Positions 17,365 to 25,205 of a stretch of 64,000 nt of DNA are shown here, piece after piece. The DNA lies in NCBI RefSeq assembly GCF_030053155.1, contig NZ_CP125640.1, positions 3,051,501 through 3,115,500 on the forward strand. Reading direction: 5' to 3'. The notes below the pieces were generated by a model. It was not told the DNA's origin. It saw only the letters and a list, made by a program, of their open reading frames with translations, and did not search any database. Source of the stretch: Rhizobium sp. BT03 (GTDB lineage Bacteria > Pseudomonadota > Alphaproteobacteria > Rhizobiales > Rhizobiaceae). A program made the position numbers and the translations under genes. The stretch's first letter is position 1; each line of letters opens with the position of its first letter.

Positions 17365-17535
17365 TCAGGGGGTCAAATAGCCGGCGTGTATACCGTATCG
17401 AATGGCTATCAAAAAAGCGCCCCCGATGCCGACGGCGAGGAGAACTGCCACACGTGTTTCGTCCTTCAGCAATTTTAACTTCCACAAAAAACGATGAAGT
17501 AGGCCTTCCAGGCCGTCAGTATCGGGTAAGGACAT
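17365..17535 (-). CDS. Small single-pass membrane protein
   Basis: A 56-aa ORF on the reverse strand. The start used is ATG 17535, which lies 20 bases inside the end of the upstream secreted-protein gene, suggesting coupling; the frame is open further upstream. The product has a charged helix (LHRFLWKLKLLKDETR) and a hydrophobic segment (VAVLLAVGIGGAFLIAI, about residues 30-46). No clear ribosome-binding site is seen. It converges on the fibre-assembly-like gene three bases away. Function unknown; possible cargo gene. Confidence 0.42.
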   Translation of the reverse strand: MSLPDTDGLEGLLHRFLWKLKLLKDETRVAVLLAVGIGGAFLIAIRYGIHAGYLTP

Positions 17536-17776
17536 ACTTGCGTGGATGGCAGATGGTAACAATCTCCGTGTGAGGACGGTACGGCGGGCGGTATTCCACC
17601 AATAGCTGACCGCACTCGTGAAAGGTCTTCCTGACATACACCTTTTTAGGGTGGTAAACGACGTGGCGCGTAGCCGGTGGTGGGCGATAACCCTCGATTA
17701 TGTCAGCTGCAAAAACCGGCTGGCACAGGATAGCTGTGGCACTGACAGATAGAGAAACGGCTAGTGCTCGAAACAT
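17516..17776 (-). CDS. Small secreted protein of the prophage, reverse strand
   Basis: An 86-aa protein with a clear signal peptide (MFRALAVSLSVSATAILCQPVFA, cleavage likely after residue 23). The mature part is rich in Tyr, Pro, His and Arg (YRPPPATRHVVYHPKKVY) and has two cysteines that may pair. AAGGAG lies well placed before the ATG. It runs against the surrounding late genes, a pattern typical of cargo expressed in the lysogen. Exported Tyr/Pro-rich proteins of this type are known from rhizobial genomes, without a proven function that I can name. Confidence 0.65.
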   Translation of the reverse strand: MFRALAVSLSVSATAILCQPVFAADIIEGYRPPPATRHVVYHPKKVYVRKTFHECGQLLVEYRPPYRPHTEIVTICHPRKYVLTRY

Positions 17777-17932
17777 ATTTCGCTCCTTGATGGTGTTAAG
17801 GAAATATGGCGAAGGGCGAAGATGTCGAGTCTTGGCTACCCCACCTCCCTGACATCATTTGATGCGCTGCCGCGCTAAAAAGCCAAGCCGCCTCCGAGCG
17901 GCATTTTCACATCCAAAATCGGAGAACTCTCC

Positions 17933-18187
17933 ATGCTCGTCCGTAACTGGCGCGAGGTGCTTAAGCGCGCCTGGTCGGTGCGCCTGATGGCCTTGGCGTT
18001 CCTCTTCATCATCCTTGAGCCGATCTACAATTTTGTGGCCGCCACCTGGGTAGCGAAGAACCTCTACATCCAACTCGCCATGTCGGCGATCACGGGCCTT
18101 TTGGCCGTTGCGGCGATCATCGCCCGCATTTTCGTTCAACAGAAAGTTTCAGGAGATCTGAATGGCAAACCGCCTGCAGAAGGGTAG
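17933..18187 (+). CDS. Putative holin
   Basis: An 84-aa membrane protein with two hydrophobic segments (about residues 18-40 and 45-66), a basic N-terminus (MLVRNWREVLKRAWSVR) and a polar C-terminus. Size, topology and direct overlap by 26 bases with the endolysin gene fit a class II-type holin or pinholin. Pinholins pair with SAR endolysins, and the endolysin next door does appear to have a signal-anchor. GGAGAAC lies upstream of the ATG. Confidence 0.7.
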   Translation: MLVRNWREVLKRAWSVRLMALAFLFIILEPIYNFVAATWVAKNLYIQLAMSAITGLLAVAAIIARIFVQQKVSGDLNGKPPAEG

Positions 18188-18626
18188 CGCCGCGGCTGCA
18201 ATGGCCGTGGCGCTCGTCGGCAGTTTCGAGGGGCTTCGGCAGAATGCCTATCCAGATCCGGCCACACAAGGCCAGCCGTGGACGATCTGCTACGGGTCCA
18301 CCAACGGCGTGAAGCCCGGAAATTACAGGACGGTCGCCCAATGCAAGGCGCTGCTGTCTCTGGAGCTGCAAACCTATGCGGCCGGCATTGAGCGCTGCGT
18401 CACGGTCCCACTGCCGGATGCGCGCTTCGTGGCGTTGACCTCATTCGGTTACAACGTCGGCATCAAGGCCGCCTGCGGGTCCAGCGCGGTAAGGCTCATC
18501 AATCAGGGCAAGACCGCCGAAGGCTGCGAAGCTCTCCTCAAATGGAACCGCGCCGCGGGGATCGTCTTCCCAGGCCTGACCCGGCGCCGGCAGAAAGAAC
18601 GCCAGTTCTGCCTGGAGGGTATCTGA
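18162..18626 (+). CDS. Endolysin, GH24 lysozyme with signal-anchor-release N-terminus
   Basis: A 154-aa muramidase. Glu23 in SFEGLRQNAY, Asp32 and Thr41 (in WTICYGST) fit the Glu-Asp-Thr catalytic triad of T4-type lysozymes, with three extra residues between Asp and Thr. The N-terminus is weakly hydrophobic (GSAAAAMAVALVGSF), as in SAR endolysins that cross the membrane with Sec and become active when released. Several cysteines (43, 57-ish, 73-ish, 96-ish) could control disulphide isomerisation. It overlaps the holin and spanin genes on both sides, forming a compact lysis cassette. Confidence 0.85.
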   Translation: MANRLQKGSAAAAMAVALVGSFEGLRQNAYPDPATQGQPWTICYGSTNGVKPGNYRTVAQCKALLSLELQTYAAGIERCVTVPLPDARFVALTSFGYNVGIKAACGSSAVRLINQGKTAEGCEALLKWNRAAGIVFPGLTRRRQKERQFCLEGI

Positions 18627-18970
18627 TGCTCTCCCTAATCCCCGACGTCATCAAGCTGCCAGTCGCCGTCGCCCTCGGCGCCATGCTCGCTTTCTACCCG
18701 GCTCGTTGGCTCGGGCAGTCGGAAGGCAAGCAAATGGCCGCAACAGCCGCCCTCACGAAATCCGTCCAGGTTCTGCGCGAAAGGAACACAATCGATGACG
18801 AAGTTTCCACTTCTGATGCTGCCGCTTTGTGCGCTGATCTCGGGCTGCCAGACGACCAGCAAGCAGAATGCGTGCGACGGGTTCTCTCGCCTGACGCCGA
18901 GCCTGCAGACGTCGGTCATCGTCCTGAAGACGGATCGGCCGTTCGCAAACCAGATTGCCAGCCACAATAA
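18626..18970 (+). CDS. Inner-membrane spanin (Rz-like)
   Basis: A 114-aa protein starting at the ATG that overlaps the endolysin stop (TGATG). It has an N-terminal membrane segment (IKLPVAVALGAMLAFYPARW, residues about 9-28), followed by a periplasmic helical part. A second gene, the lipoprotein spanin, starts inside it in another frame. This is the classic Rz/Rz1 design: together they fuse inner and outer membranes at the end of lysis. Identification rests on topology and gene nesting, not on similarity to lambda Rz. Confidence 0.72.
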   Translation: MLSLIPDVIKLPVAVALGAMLAFYPARWLGQSEGKQMAATAALTKSVQVLRERNTIDDEVSTSDAAALCADLGLPDDQQAECVRRVLSPDAEPADVGHRPEDGSAVRKPDCQPQ

Positions 18971-19001
18971 ATTCGGCGCCGCTCAAGGCTGCTGGGAGTA
19001 G
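18795..19001 (+). CDS. Outer-membrane spanin lipoprotein (Rz1-like), nested
   Basis: A 68-aa lipoprotein encoded mostly within the Rz-like gene in a different frame and extending 31 bases beyond it. The signal sequence MTKFPLLMLPLCALISGC has a lipobox (LISGC) with Cys18 as the lipidated residue. The mature part has the DRPFANQIASHNKFG segment and two more cysteines, a pattern I associate with alphaproteobacterial phage lysis cassettes. It would anchor in the outer membrane and contact the inner-membrane spanin. Confidence 0.75.
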   Translation: MTKFPLLMLPLCALISGCQTTSKQNACDGFSRLTPSLQTSVIVLKTDRPFANQIASHNKFGAAQGCWE

Positions 19002-19007
19002 ACGCCG

Positions 19008-20867
19008 ATGATGAATGCAATTTCACTCGCCTTGACGAACCCGATGTTGAATGCCGGGGGCGGAAGCGGCGGAGATCCCGACCGCTTCATGTTCTTTGCG
19101 ACGCGCAACCGAATGCCATCAGGTAACATCGTCACCGCGGCGTCCGGCACTGAATATGTGTGCACCAAGATGGTCATCAACACGCCGTCTTATAAAACGC
19201 GGATGTTCAAGTTTCACCTGTCCGGCTTTGCCTCGACGGAAGGCGGGAACTCGCCACAGGAAACCATCGTCACCGGCACGATCGGCGCGCCTGGCAATTC
19301 CGTTGTCGTCGATGCGATGTTCGCCCGGGTCGCAGGCGTCTTCTACCAGTTGCAAGTCGCAGCCTCGAATACGGTAACCATCGCCGACCAGACGAATGGC
19401 GCCTGGACGGACGAACTGACCACGCCGGACGTCGCGGCCGAAAGCGAAATTGAGCTGTGGGTGTTCTATCATACCGCTGTCGCTGAAAAGATTTGGCCGG
19501 TGTTCCGCATTCAGAAGCATCGCGGTGAACGCGTGTGGGGTGCTTCCGATCACGCAACCTTGCTGGCATTCAAGGATACGCCGAACGCCGACAGCACAGT
19601 CGCGCTCGATACCGGCTACGGAACGCTGGCACAGCCGCAATATTACGGGTTCGACTTCATGGTCGCCAAGGGTGACTGGGATGGCCGTCCGATCGCCCTT
19701 GGCTTCGTCGACAGCCTGGGTGAAAGCCGGCAGGAATTCAGCGCTGCGGCTGATACGCGCGGCAATCTTGGCTGGTTTCGCCGCTGGCTCGACAAGAATG
19801 GTGGTATCGGTCGAATCCCCCATTGCTTGGTTGGTTTGCCCGGCGCGGGATCTGTCCGCGAATATACCGGGACTGGTTCAGCCATTGCGACCAGGCGCCG
19901 GGATATCATCCGCGAAATCTACGCATTCAACGGCAACCGGTGGCCTTTCACCGTCATCGCAAACCAAATGGGGCAAAACGATACATCCACGTCGTACAAC
20001 ACGTGGTTCAACACCAACTATCGTTCACTGGTCACCCGCATCCGCGCCGAATACCCTGGCGTTCGCATTGTCGCGTTCCCCCCGTTGGGTCGCACCACGA
20101 TTACCCGAAGCGTCACCATCACATCGGTGGGCACCACGGCAACAGCAACCATGACCAGCGGTCTCAATGGTTTGGTGACCGGACAGACCGTCAGCATTTC
20201 AGGGGCGACGGGTGTGACTGCCTACAATGGTAGCTACGTCATTACGGTCACTGGCGCGGATACCTTCACATACACCTTCGCTGGCGGCGCATCTCCGGCC
20301 ACAGGAACCATCGTCGTCAACGAACAAGGGCTTCATACCTCCTATCAGGTATTTGGTGCCAACAATACATGGCCGGCAGATGGCACGGATGCTTCCGGCA
20401 AATGGCGCTTGCGTAACGATATTCTCGCACAGACATCATCTTGCTGCGATGCTGCTATCGACACCTATGCTGCTTGGGTATCGCCTACCGTTGATGGCAT
20501 GTGGCCCGGCATGCTGGAGTTGCCAAGCACGACCCTGACAGTCCAGTCGGGAACGGACGGGGTGACGCCATATAATACGATCACCGTCGCTGACCCGAGC
20601 ATCTTCCGACCTGAACAGAACATCCATATCTATAGCGGCCCTGACGGCATCGCGCGTCTCAGTTCGCAGGTGGTCGGTAGTGTTTCGGGGAATGTGATTA
20701 CCTATCAGGGATCGAGCGCCGTTATCCTACCTATCGGCTCCGTCGTAAGGGCCGCCGCGTCCATCGGTGAGTTGACGCCAGTGTCTTTCGTGCATCCGCA
20801 GGGCATCATGATTGACCGCATCGCCAACGGCATTTCCCAATCCGAAAAGTTGAAGTTCAACCCATAG
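19008..20867 (+). CDS. Tailspike-like protein with SGNH-hydrolase-type motifs and inserted beta domain
   Basis: A 619-aa protein after the lysis genes. Residues about 225-365 look like an SGNH/GDSL esterase core: Ser236 in GFVDSLGES, and GQND (322-325) as the Asn block. A possible catalytic His is in SFVHPQG near residue 596, but the usual Asp two residues earlier is replaced, so catalysis is uncertain. Between the Asn and His blocks lies an Ig-like, Thr/Gly-rich module (about 366-438). The N-terminal part (1-220) is beta-rich. The likely role is host polysaccharide deacetylation or binding. GGGAG precedes the ATG pair. Confidence 0.65.
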   Translation: MMNAISLALTNPMLNAGGGSGGDPDRFMFFATRNRMPSGNIVTAASGTEYVCTKMVINTPSYKTRMFKFHLSGFASTEGGNSPQETIVTGTIGAPGNSVVVDAMFARVAGVFYQLQVAASNTVTIADQTNGAWTDELTTPDVAAESEIELWVFYHTAVAEKIWPVFRIQKHRGERVWGASDHATLLAFKDTPNADSTVALDTGYGTLAQPQYYGFDFMVAKGDWDGRPIALGFVDSLGESRQEFSAAADTRGNLGWFRRWLDKNGGIGRIPHCLVGLPGAGSVREYTGTGSAIATRRRDIIREIYAFNGNRWPFTVIANQMGQNDTSTSYNTWFNTNYRSLVTRIRAEYPGVRIVAFPPLGRTTITRSVTITSVGTTATATMTSGLNGLVTGQTVSISGATGVTAYNGSYVITVTGADTFTYTFAGGASPATGTIVVNEQGLHTSYQVFGANNTWPADGTDASGKWRLRNDILAQTSSCCDAAIDTYAAWVSPTVDGMWPGMLELPSTTLTVQSGTDGVTPYNTITVADPSIFRPEQNIHIYSGPDGIARLSSQVVGSVSGNVITYQGSSAVILPIGSVVRAAASIGELTPVSFVHPQGIMIDRIANGISQSEKLKFNP

Positions 20868-20887
20868 ACAGGCAGGCGTCGACATAA

Positions 20888-21316
20888 ATGGCATCCAATG
20901 ACGACATCCTTCGCGCGCTCGGCCGTGTCGAAGGCAGACTGACCGGAATCGAGGATAGCGTTTCTCACCTTCGCGAGGAGGTCAGCGACGAGAAAGATAG
21001 TGCCCATGAAAGTCGTGCTGTCATCCACAGACGGCTCGACGAGCAGGCCAAGCAAATCCATCTCCTCGACATGACGATAACGGTCAGCAGTGGCGTTGAT
21101 GGCCAGATCCGCGAGGAGATCAAAAGCGTCAAGGAGACCGTCGAGAAGAACCACGAGGTGGTCGCACCCACTCTCGAGGAGTGGAAAAAAATGAAGACCC
21201 TCGGCTACGGGGTCTCAGGGCTTATCGCCTTCGCCGGCCTGACGATCGGCGGCATCATTGCCTATGCCAGCGATGGTGCAGTTGCGGCCTTTCGGCATTG
21301 GTTGAAGATCAACTGA
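20888..21316 (+). CDS. DUF1515-like membrane protein with coiled coil
   Basis: A 142-aa protein. Residues about 1-100 are a long charged coiled coil (DDILRALGRVEGRLTGIED, then RRLDEQAKQIHLLD), followed by a hydrophobic segment (GVSGLIAFAGLTIGGIIAYA, about 109-128) and a short basic tail. The layout and the start resemble the rhizobial DUF1515 family found in phages and islands. No catalytic residues are seen. It lies 20 bases after the tailspike gene and is likely the last gene of the late transcript. Confidence 0.65.
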   Translation: MASNDDILRALGRVEGRLTGIEDSVSHLREEVSDEKDSAHESRAVIHRRLDEQAKQIHLLDMTITVSSGVDGQIREEIKSVKETVEKNHEVVAPTLEEWKKMKTLGYGVSGLIAFAGLTIGGIIAYASDGAVAAFRHWLKIN

Positions 21317-21507
21317 TTAGTGAACCGTGATCCACGCCAAGGAAGTCACCGCCTACCGCGCAGTCGATTGATGTATAGGGATTTCGCAGCTTTTACAGCG
21401 ATACCTGAAAGCCGCCGCACGGGAGGATGTATTTCTGCGCTGGGACTCGAATACTTCGTTAAGTTGTGTCACCATTGGTGAATCTACAACGGGGCGCTGA
21501 CAGCTTT

Positions 21508-21798
21508 ATGAATACAATCGCAACATTGATATCGAATGCACAGACACCGACGGGCGGCGTCTTTGTTCTTTCAGCCATTATGCTGATCGGCTTCATTTTC
21601 TTCGCTCCAAAGATAACGCCCGGCAGTCCATATGCTCCGTACGCTCTGCCTTTACTTGGCGTTATGGTTGTCGTGCCGGCGACCATGTTTCTAGGAGTTG
21701 CCAAGATTGTGCAATCTGACGCCGTTTCAGCGGTCCTAGGGGCAGTAGTTGCTTACATTTTCACTTCGCGAGCACAGCAGCCTCCTGGCTCCAACTAA
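21508..21798 (+). CDS. Small multi-pass membrane protein
   Basis: A 96-aa protein from ATG 21508, with about three hydrophobic segments (residues about 17-34, 46-65, 71-87) and a polar tail (SRAQQPPGSN). The frame is open upstream to GTG 21466, so a longer start is possible; no strong ribosome-binding site marks either. It sits between the DUF1515-like gene and the reverse-strand nuclease-like gene. No family recognised. Confidence 0.55.
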   Translation: MNTIATLISNAQTPTGGVFVLSAIMLIGFIFFAPKITPGSPYAPYALPLLGVMVVVPATMFLGVAKIVQSDAVSAVLGAVVAYIFTSRAQQPPGSN

Positions 21799-21841
21799 CA
21801 GTCCGTTTATCCTTGTCTGACCTAGCGACGACGTGAACTGG

Positions 21842-22216
21842 TCAATCGCACCAGTCGTTTCGCCGCTTTGGGCTCCATGTTCGTGCAAACCCTTCCTTCA
21901 GCAGCTTCTTGCCGATTTCTTCACCATTCTTTCGGTAGATGTTGACCAACGGCCGGTGCGTTTGTGTCTTGTCCACCGCGCCGCTGAACACGACGCGCAG
22001 TCCCTTTTCAGCCAGCAGCTCTTTCAACCTGCCCTTGGCGATCAACGCCAGGTTCCGTTCTTTGATGCACTTCGCGTGCGATCCGATCTCCGGCGTATCG
22101 ACGCCCGAGATAAACGGAACTCCTTCCCCCAGTAGTCGCATGTTCTGCCCATCGCATTTCACTGTGTCGCCATCGACGACGGTCAGCGATGCGCAGATGA
22201 TCAGCCCAGCAATCAT
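21842..22216 (-). CDS. Thermonuclease-like (SNase) protein, reverse strand
   Basis: A 124-aa protein of the staphylococcal nuclease fold. Asp15/Asp17 in VVDGDTVKC, Arg27 in MRLLG, Asp40 and Glu43 in VDTPEI, and Arg88 match the calcium and catalytic residues of the family (Asp21, Arg35, Asp40, Glu43, Arg87 in the S. aureus enzyme). Between the Arg and Asp-Thr-Pro blocks there is a short insertion. The first ten residues are hydrophobic and may be a minimal export signal. AGAAGGGA precedes the ATG. Such nucleases are common in rhizobial prophages; the physiological target is unknown. Confidence 0.78.
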   Translation of the reverse strand: MIAGLIICASLTVVDGDTVKCDGQNMRLLGEGVPFISGVDTPEIGSHAKCIKERNLALIAKGRLKELLAEKGLRVVFSGAVDKTQTHRPLVNIYRKNGEEIGKKLLKEGFARTWSPKRRNDWCD

Positions 22217-22243
22217 TTATCATTCCCTTCTTGTGTTCCGAGA

Positions 22244-22744
22244 TCACCGCGAAACATAGCCGATGACGATGTTGGCACCGCGGTGACCGCATTTGCATTT
22301 CAGGCGCGGACCTATTGCCGAAATCTTCGTATCTTTGCCGAGCCGCTTCTGCAGTGCCCACCGATCAAGTGGCTGTTTCCGTTTGCAAGCCGCGTTCCTG
22401 CAAAAGGCCACTAACCCCTCCCACTCGGGCAGATCGCCAAAGGTGCGGTCTTCGGCCTGGATCTCGTCGCGAGGCACGTAGCCCATCTTCCGGGCCCAGA
22501 CGTCCGGCTTGTGGTGGTATGTCATCCTGCAGCGTTCGTAGAAACTGTTCTCTGTGCGCTCGCACCCACGCTCTTTCGCGAGCTTCGGCAGCAGCGACGG
22601 CATATTGATGTTGTCATATTTCTCGAAGAGCTCGCTACCGTCATAGAAACGCAACAACTCACAGTCCTCGCAGATCACGCCGACTTTCTTTCCGCGATGC
22701 CAGCCGAGGAACTGCTCGGTATCAGTCGAATTCTTATCGCTCAT
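22244..22744 (-). CDS. Cys-rich, probably zinc-binding protein
   Basis: A 166-aa protein with Cys25/Cys28 (ICEDC), Cys61, Cys72, Cys115/Cys120 (FCRNAAC) and Cys150/Cys152 (KCKCGHRG). The last four look like a zinc ribbon, others may form a second site. There is no signal peptide or membrane segment. It is on the reverse strand, 27 bases before the nuclease-like gene, and may share its transcript. I do not recognise a named family; similar proteins occur in rhizobial accessory regions. A DNA- or RNA-contacting role is possible but unproven. Confidence 0.65.
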   Translation of the reverse strand: MSDKNSTDTEQFLGWHRGKKVGVICEDCELLRFYDGSELFEKYDNINMPSLLPKLAKERGCERTENSFYERCRMTYHHKPDVWARKMGYVPRDEIQAEDRTFGDLPEWEGLVAFCRNAACKRKQPLDRWALQKRLGKDTKISAIGPRLKCKCGHRGANIVIGYVSR

Positions 22745-22912
22745 CTTCCAAGGCTTCGCCGATCGGCTGCTCGCGCATATCCGTTTTCCACATCTTCTGT
22801 TTTCAGATTGGCGGCCGCAGCGCCGATGTTCTTATTATGTTCGCATGCGCTTGCGAGTCAATAATCAATCTAGGTCAATTGCTTTTTAAGGTGATGCTGA
22901 TGAACTGCCGGC

Positions 22913-23986
22913 ATGACGAAGCCGCCTCGCAAGTCTCCCAAACCGCTGCTCGGTGAAGCCGACGCGCTGCTCCGCAGTCGCCCACGTCGGCGCCGAGATC
23001 CCGACCAGCCCAGCCTTCCGTTAGATCTCATGCCGGACCGTATCGAGCCCTGCCTTGCTTTGCTGAAGCCAAAGCCACCGAAGGGTGATGACTGGGTTTA
23101 TGAGGTCAAGTGGGATGGCTATCGCCTGTCGGTTCATGTCGGGCCGACAGGCATTCGCATCCTGACGCGCGGGGGCCACGATTGGACAGATCGTTTCCCG
23201 GCGATCCAACAGGCGGCGTTGTGGCTTCCTGTTGGCACGGCAATCCTCGACGGCGAGGCGGTGGTTCTCGACGAGCAGGGCCGGCCGGATTTCGGCCTGC
23301 TGCAACAATCGCTCGGCGGCCGTGGCGGCAAGAAGAGCTCAAGCGACGCCATCTTCATGGCTTTTGATCTGCTCTATTTCGACGGCCATGATCTCAGAAA
23401 TTCCGAACTCAGCATGCGCCGGCATCTGCTCGAGGATCTGGTGCCGGCTGGCGAGCAGGGCGATATCCGGCTTTCCGAGGAGATCGAGGCTGATGGCGAT
23501 CTGTTGCTGGCAAGCGCCTGCGAGCATGGCCTTGAGGGCATCATCGCCAAGCGTAGGAGTGCGCCCTATAGCTCCGGCCGCCTTGGCGATTGGGTGAAGA
23601 TCAAATGCGTCCAGAGCGACAGCTTTGTGATCGTCGGCTATGAGCGATCCACAGTCGCGCGTGCCGGGATAGGCCGGCTTCTGCTCGCCGCGCGCAAGAG
23701 CAAGACGCTGGTCTACGTTGGCGGGGTCGGGACGGGCTTCAACGAGCGCAACGCTCATGAGCTTCGTGAGAATCTCGACGGCCTCATCACATCCACGCCG
23801 GCTGCGGTCGTCGATCGCAAGGGAGCAATTTTCGTGAAGCCAAAGCTCATTGCCGAGATCGAGTATCGGGCGTGGACCGGCGACGGCAAGCTGCGGCACG
23901 CCTCTTATAAGGGGCTGCGGGAGGAGCAGGATAACGCCGCGGTTTATGACTTGGATGAGCAAAGATTGTCGTCGTCGAGCCGTTGA
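22913..23986 (+). CDS. ATP-dependent DNA ligase, LigD ligase-domain type, stand-alone
   Basis: A 357-aa protein with a basic, proline-rich N-terminus and a complete ligase core: motif I EVKWDGYR (Lys66 as adenylated residue), motif III DGEAVVLD, motif IIIa FDLLYFDG, motif IV EGIIAKRR, and motif V WVKIKC, followed by an OB-fold domain (GYERSTVARAGIGRL onward). LigD joins double-strand breaks with Ku. Here the polymerase and phosphoesterase domains are missing, and no Ku gene is in the window. It could be cargo, or work with host Ku. The start ATG has no strong ribosome-binding site. Confidence 0.85.
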   Translation: MTKPPRKSPKPLLGEADALLRSRPRRRRDPDQPSLPLDLMPDRIEPCLALLKPKPPKGDDWVYEVKWDGYRLSVHVGPTGIRILTRGGHDWTDRFPAIQQAALWLPVGTAILDGEAVVLDEQGRPDFGLLQQSLGGRGGKKSSSDAIFMAFDLLYFDGHDLRNSELSMRRHLLEDLVPAGEQGDIRLSEEIEADGDLLLASACEHGLEGIIAKRRSAPYSSGRLGDWVKIKCVQSDSFVIVGYERSTVARAGIGRLLLAARKSKTLVYVGGVGTGFNERNAHELRENLDGLITSTPAAVVDRKGAIFVKPKLIAEIEYRAWTGDGKLRHASYKGLREEQDNAAVYDLDEQRLSSSSR

Positions 23987-24002
23987 TCCGACTGCAGCAT
24001 TA

Positions 24003-24332
24003 TTAAGCGCCGGCGCTCGGCTCCTTCAATACTTGGGCGGCATCGACACCCCGCCCGAGGCGGTCCAAGAATAGCGGTGCGCTGGCGCCCATATAAAGCG
24101 CGGTCAATGAGTTCGCTGCGTCGAGAAATGCAGGAATAGCCCCGGCGACCAAGATCATCAGCACACGGATTATTATGTAGAAAGGCCGCAGGTAGCGTTC
24201 CGGGCAGCGGCCGTCTAGATCGACGGATGCTTTCAGCGCCGCGCCAATTTCCACTGCGATACTGCCGAAGCATCCTATGAAAAAGGTCGTAGGAACCGCA
24301 CCAAGATAAGGAACTACTACGACCGATTGCAC
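24003..24332 (-). CDS. Small membrane protein, second gene of a coupled pair
   Basis: A 109-aa protein starting at GTG, three bases after the TAA of the upstream gene, so translation is probably coupled. It has two or three hydrophobic segments (about 8-30, 50-70, 76-95), a middle polar loop with ASVDLDGRCPERYLRPFY, and the C-terminal pattern GASAPLFLDRL. I have a feeling of similar small proteins in other bacteria but cannot name the family. The pair might act together in the inner membrane. The strand is opposite to the LigD gene beside it. Confidence 0.55.
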   Translation of the reverse strand: MQSVVVVPYLGAVPTTFFIGCFGSIAVEIGAALKASVDLDGRCPERYLRPFYIIIRVLMILVAGAIPAFLDAANSLTALYMGASAPLFLDRLGRGVDAAQVLKEPSAGA

Positions 24333-24335
24333 CGA

Positions 24336-24542
24336 TTATGCTTTCCACTGATCTCGCATATCGCGGCCCGACTTACCCCCAAGCAAAAGGTACGACGTTG
24401 CAGGTGCGAGCAAGCGCGCAACCCTACGGGCTGCGCCTGCGCGGTGCTGATACTTAAGGACAAGCATGACGACATTCGCAGCAAACATCGCAGCCGCGAC
24501 GCCTGCAAATACAGAGAACAGAACCTCAGTCAGATGTGTCAT
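24336..24542 (-). CDS. Small membrane protein, first gene of a coupled pair
   Basis: A 68-aa protein from ATG 24542 (the frame is open to 24581). It has one N-terminal hydrophobic segment (about residues 7-28) and a basic, cytoplasmic-type tail (RAGAARRVARLLAPATSY). Its stop is three bases before the start of the 109-aa membrane protein. No family recognised. The small size, tight coupling and accessory position fit a toxin/antitoxin-like, exclusion or defence cassette, but nothing in the sequence proves it. Confidence 0.5.
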   Translation of the reverse strand: MTHLTEVLFSVFAGVAAAMFAANVVMLVLKYQHRAGAARRVARLLAPATSYLLLGGKSGRDMRDQWKA

Positions 24543-24869
24543 CGATAACCTGCTAAAATAGCCCGACGGAACCGTCGGCAATTGATACGGGCACGCGACG
24601 CGAATCGCCTCAGCGAAAACGTCGTCCTACCCCTCGCAGGCCGCAATACGTGCAAAGCTCATCTTATGCCCCCCAAGACTACGAACCATGCTGCCAATTT
24701 ACTCTCCGCCAATTAACGGCGGTTTAAGGAAATTGTTGCATCGCTCGCAACATGATTTTCTTGCCAGACTATAAGGGTAACTGTCAATACACCTTATCGT
24801 AGCATTGAATAGTTACCCGTGCGTACCAGTGAGATATGCAGGTAAGCCCAGGACTTCAAGCGTCACCGG
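24543..24869. other. 327-bp non-coding stretch with palindromes
   Basis: No convincing gene is seen here. The sequence is clearly poorer in GC than its surroundings. It holds a small hairpin CCGACGG-AA-CCGTCGG near 24560, a GTTGCA..CGCAAC palindrome at about 24734-24750 and an inverted repeat GGGTAACT/AGTTACCC (24775-24782 with 24811-24818). These may be regulator sites for the divergent or neighbouring reverse-strand genes. Confidence 0.4.
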
Positions 24870-25148
24870 CTACACCGCGCCGTCTTCATCGAGATTGTGC
24901 ACCGGCAGATAGGTGTTTTTCTCCATCCACTCTCGGACGATAAACCTGATCATGTCGTTACGCGTCATGCCAAGCTCGCTGACCAGGTCGCGCAAGGCGT
25001 CCTCGACGTCATCCTCCATCGAGACGGTGCCGGCATTGCGCAGCCGTAGCGCCGCCCGACGAAGCATGATCTGCAGATCAGCTCGCGAGATATCTGCGAT
25101 CCGATCGGCGGCGTCCTCAAGTAGGGTGGCGGTGTCAGGCGAGGTCAT
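24870..25148 (-). CDS. Small protein with ribbon-helix-helix-like C-terminal part
   Basis: A 92-aa acidic protein. The N-terminal two thirds form helices (LLEDAADRIADISRADLQIM), and the C-terminal segment LGMTRNDMIRFIVREWMEKN resembles the helix-turn-helix part of MetJ/Arc repressors, but the leading beta strand is weak. It might be a regulator or an antitoxin-like protein. No toxin gene is adjacent. The reverse-strand position and the palindromic region downstream are consistent with regulation of the arm. Function uncertain. Confidence 0.5.
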   Translation of the reverse strand: MTSPDTATLLEDAADRIADISRADLQIMLRRAALRLRNAGTVSMEDDVEDALRDLVSELGMTRNDMIRFIVREWMEKNTYLPVHNLDEDGAV

Positions 25149-25205
25149 GGCGGCGGTGCTTCCGTGTGAGCGAGTCCTTGAGCGACTAATGTGTTCGGTG
25201 CCGAG

